Shown one piece after another: positions 34,001 through 34,366 of a stretch of 34,366 bases of DNA. Source of the DNA: Bacteroidota bacterium. Lineage in GTDB: Bacteria; Bacteroidota; Ignavibacteria; Kryptoniales; JAKASW01. A model generated the notes under the pieces. That model worked only from the letters and a program-made list of their open reading frames with translations. It had not been told where the DNA came from and made no database searches. A program made the translations under genes and the position numbers. The stretch is taken from the NCBI GenBank assembly GCA_021812985.1, contig JAKAMG010000032.1, positions 1 to 34,366 on the forward strand, given 5' to 3'. Within the stretch, counting starts at the first letter, position 1; every line of letters begins with the position of its first letter.

Positions 34001-34366
34001 AGGCGAGTAGACACTCACCCGAAGATACTTCCCGAATGTCGCAGATTCGTACTCGATTGTCTCTGGTTTGCCTGTCAGCGCGACCCGGCCAAAAGTCTCT
34101 ATCATTTTGGGATCCGCATCCGGCATGACCTCTCTAATCGTCTTCCCTACGACTCTAGCGGCATCCAGGCCCATAACTTCCTTCGCATAGGCATTCGACT
34201 CGATGAAACGAAAATCAATGGGATCGTTGTTCGAATCCGTTATGACCTCACATAAGTTGAAGCCGTACGTAAGGTGCTCAAAGAGCATTTTGTACTTTGT
34301 CTCGCTCGCCCGCTTTCCCTCTTCGGCTTCAAGCAAATCTCTATAGACAGATGACTTCCTCCACTG
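31100..34366 (-). CDS. CckA-like hybrid sensor kinase with PAS and GAF domains (5' end outside window)
   Basis: The frame has no stop before base 34366 and the only start-like codon near the edge (TTG 34336) has no well-placed ribosome site, so the N-terminus lies beyond the window. Numbering from 34336: PAS domains about 14-127, 138-253, 262-375, a GAF domain about 390-560 (EVADRVAIAISDA), a fourth PAS about 580-695, HisKA with GQLAGGVAHDYNNILG (H720), HATPase with N832, DSGTGM and GTGLGLS, and a receiver (about 960-1078) with E965/D966, D1011 in LLTDVIMP, S1039 and K1061. No transmembrane segment is in the visible part. The PAS at 580-695, HisKA, HATPase and receiver are clearly paralogous to the 20784-24458 kinase. 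No cognate regulator is nearby. Confidence 0.94.
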   Translation of the reverse strand, partial: QWRKSSVYRDLLEAEEGKRASETKYKMLFEHLTYGFNLCEVITDSNNDPIDFRFIESNAYAKEVMGLDAARVVGKTIREVMPDADPKMIETFGRVALTGKPETIEYESATFGKYLRVSVYSPRYRQFAGLFDDISDRKNAEKALRESEERFRSVYENSTIGIYRTTPDGQILLANPTLVKMLGYSSFEELAERNLQHEGFEPSYERKAFLEEIETKGEIKGLETIWVRKDGASLFVRESARGIRDSNGKILYYDGTVEDMTQRKEMEAVVRETEQKYRELVESMPVGYYKSTHEGKFVETNPAFCRMLGYSREELMSIDIPSSLYFDESDREVDNENLDFKQSTDVYRLKKKDGSEIWVEDYGRYLRDEKGSVTFHEGLCVDVTEMKLNADLERYRAEAERVLSELSRLLLGSEHEVKKIVELAVRRSAEVMGDTASVFLFHPGNSDLELAAVYSRDAEATQAFRSHFSEYPMRFDEGYYGEVISSNQARLVQTVDTVEVFATIHDARKSFYNNYPVYTAMFAPLRDGGVCIGVMGIVRRGEGGQKYTERELLFFQEVADRVAIAISDARAYETLRREVEEHRLAEERLHLQSVALNTAANGIVITDSEGHIVWANRAFETVTGYSVGEVVGKNPRELIKSGRQDREFYKEMWDRITSGEVWEGEIVNRRKDGTLYDEYMTIAPVRDDSGKISHFVAVKQDMTERKLLEEKLLQSQKLESIGQLAGGVAHDYNNILGVVIGYAELLKSRTEGNTRFEKPVDSILSAAKRGADLARQLLAFARKEMTSPKVVSINSAVESIEKMLRRLIGENIVLEFRPGERVWNVRIDPTQLDQVLVNLAANSRDAIKGAGTITIETENVTVGEAEAEERPGLSPGEFVKISFSDSGTGMDEVTQKRIFEPFFTTKERGQGTGLGLSTVYGIVKQNNGNIYVASRPGKGTIFEIFLPRSFDKAEAALQAEDDELLTGSQTVLVVEDQPEMLELTKASLEKYGYKVLMAPGPTEALLLCEAFGDTIHLLLTDVIMPVMSGKELSEKVRHLFPDMKTLFMSGYTANEIDPEGVRIANSGFIQKPFSPSQLARVVHDILKS

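Noticed and set aside
34334-34336. TTG as start of the last hybrid kinase
   Set aside because: The frame continues to the window edge and the nearest GGAGG is over 20 bases away, so the gene is more likely truncated by the window.
1-34366. tRNA, rRNA, CRISPR, insertion sequence or integrated phage
   Set aside because: No T-loop-like GTTCGANNC in a cloverleaf context, no spaced direct repeats, no transposase or integrase motif, and no att-like flanking repeats were seen.

Overview
The window looks like a chromosomal segment from a Gram-negative member of the FCB group, most plausibly an Ignavibacteria/Chlorobi-like or related Bacteroidota lineage. The evidence is two secreted proteins ending in the YPNPFNP-type sorting tail of the type IX secretion system (T9SS), a DUF3078-type outer-membrane protein, an OprO/P-type porin, a GH76 glycosidase and CckA-like multi-PAS hybrid kinases. 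Base composition is moderate. No rRNA, tRNA, CRISPR array, insertion sequence or phage gene was seen. The taxonomic call is inference, not a database result.

Layout from left to right. The window opens inside a UDP-glucose 6-dehydrogenase gene (minus strand, 3' part missing) with an in-register heptanucleotide repeat just upstream of its start. Then come mscL with a zinc-ribbon tail and a DUF3078 barrel (minus), a secreted GH76 mannanase (plus), a two-lobed secreted aspartic protease, a small secreted protein, a TIGR00027-type methyltransferase, MarC and a YCF48-repeat T9SS cargo protein (all minus). A secreted DRGH nuclease (plus) converges on ilvD (minus). Upstream of ilvD are an AhpD-like carboxymuconolactone decarboxylase protein, a Mug-type DNA glycosylase, a methyl-accepting chemotaxis protein and a porin.

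The right half is dominated by signalling: a soluble five-PAS histidine kinase (plus) built from an exact 375-bp tandem repeat, a 1224-residue membrane hybrid kinase (minus), and a second long hybrid kinase (minus) that runs off the right edge. Between them lie an octaheme cytochrome c of the tetrathionate-reductase type, a two-gene unit (unknown secreted protein plus T9SS-tailed glycosidase-like protein), a 44-codon small gene and glgC.

How it fits together: there is no single large operon. Genes are mostly single units on the minus strand separated by 100-750 bases, several ending in recognisable hairpin terminators. The themes are envelope and secreted enzymes (GH76, protease, nuclease, T9SS cargo, porins), sensory transduction (one MCP and three PAS kinases, without che genes, Hpt or output regulators nearby) and housekeeping metabolism (IlvD, GlgC, Ugd). 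The features most worth follow-up are the homogenised PAS repeat, the ilvD leader (stable hairpin plus an Ile/Val/Leu-containing mini-ORF), the heptad repeat, the 44-codon gene, the zinc-ribbon MscL and the octaheme cytochrome.
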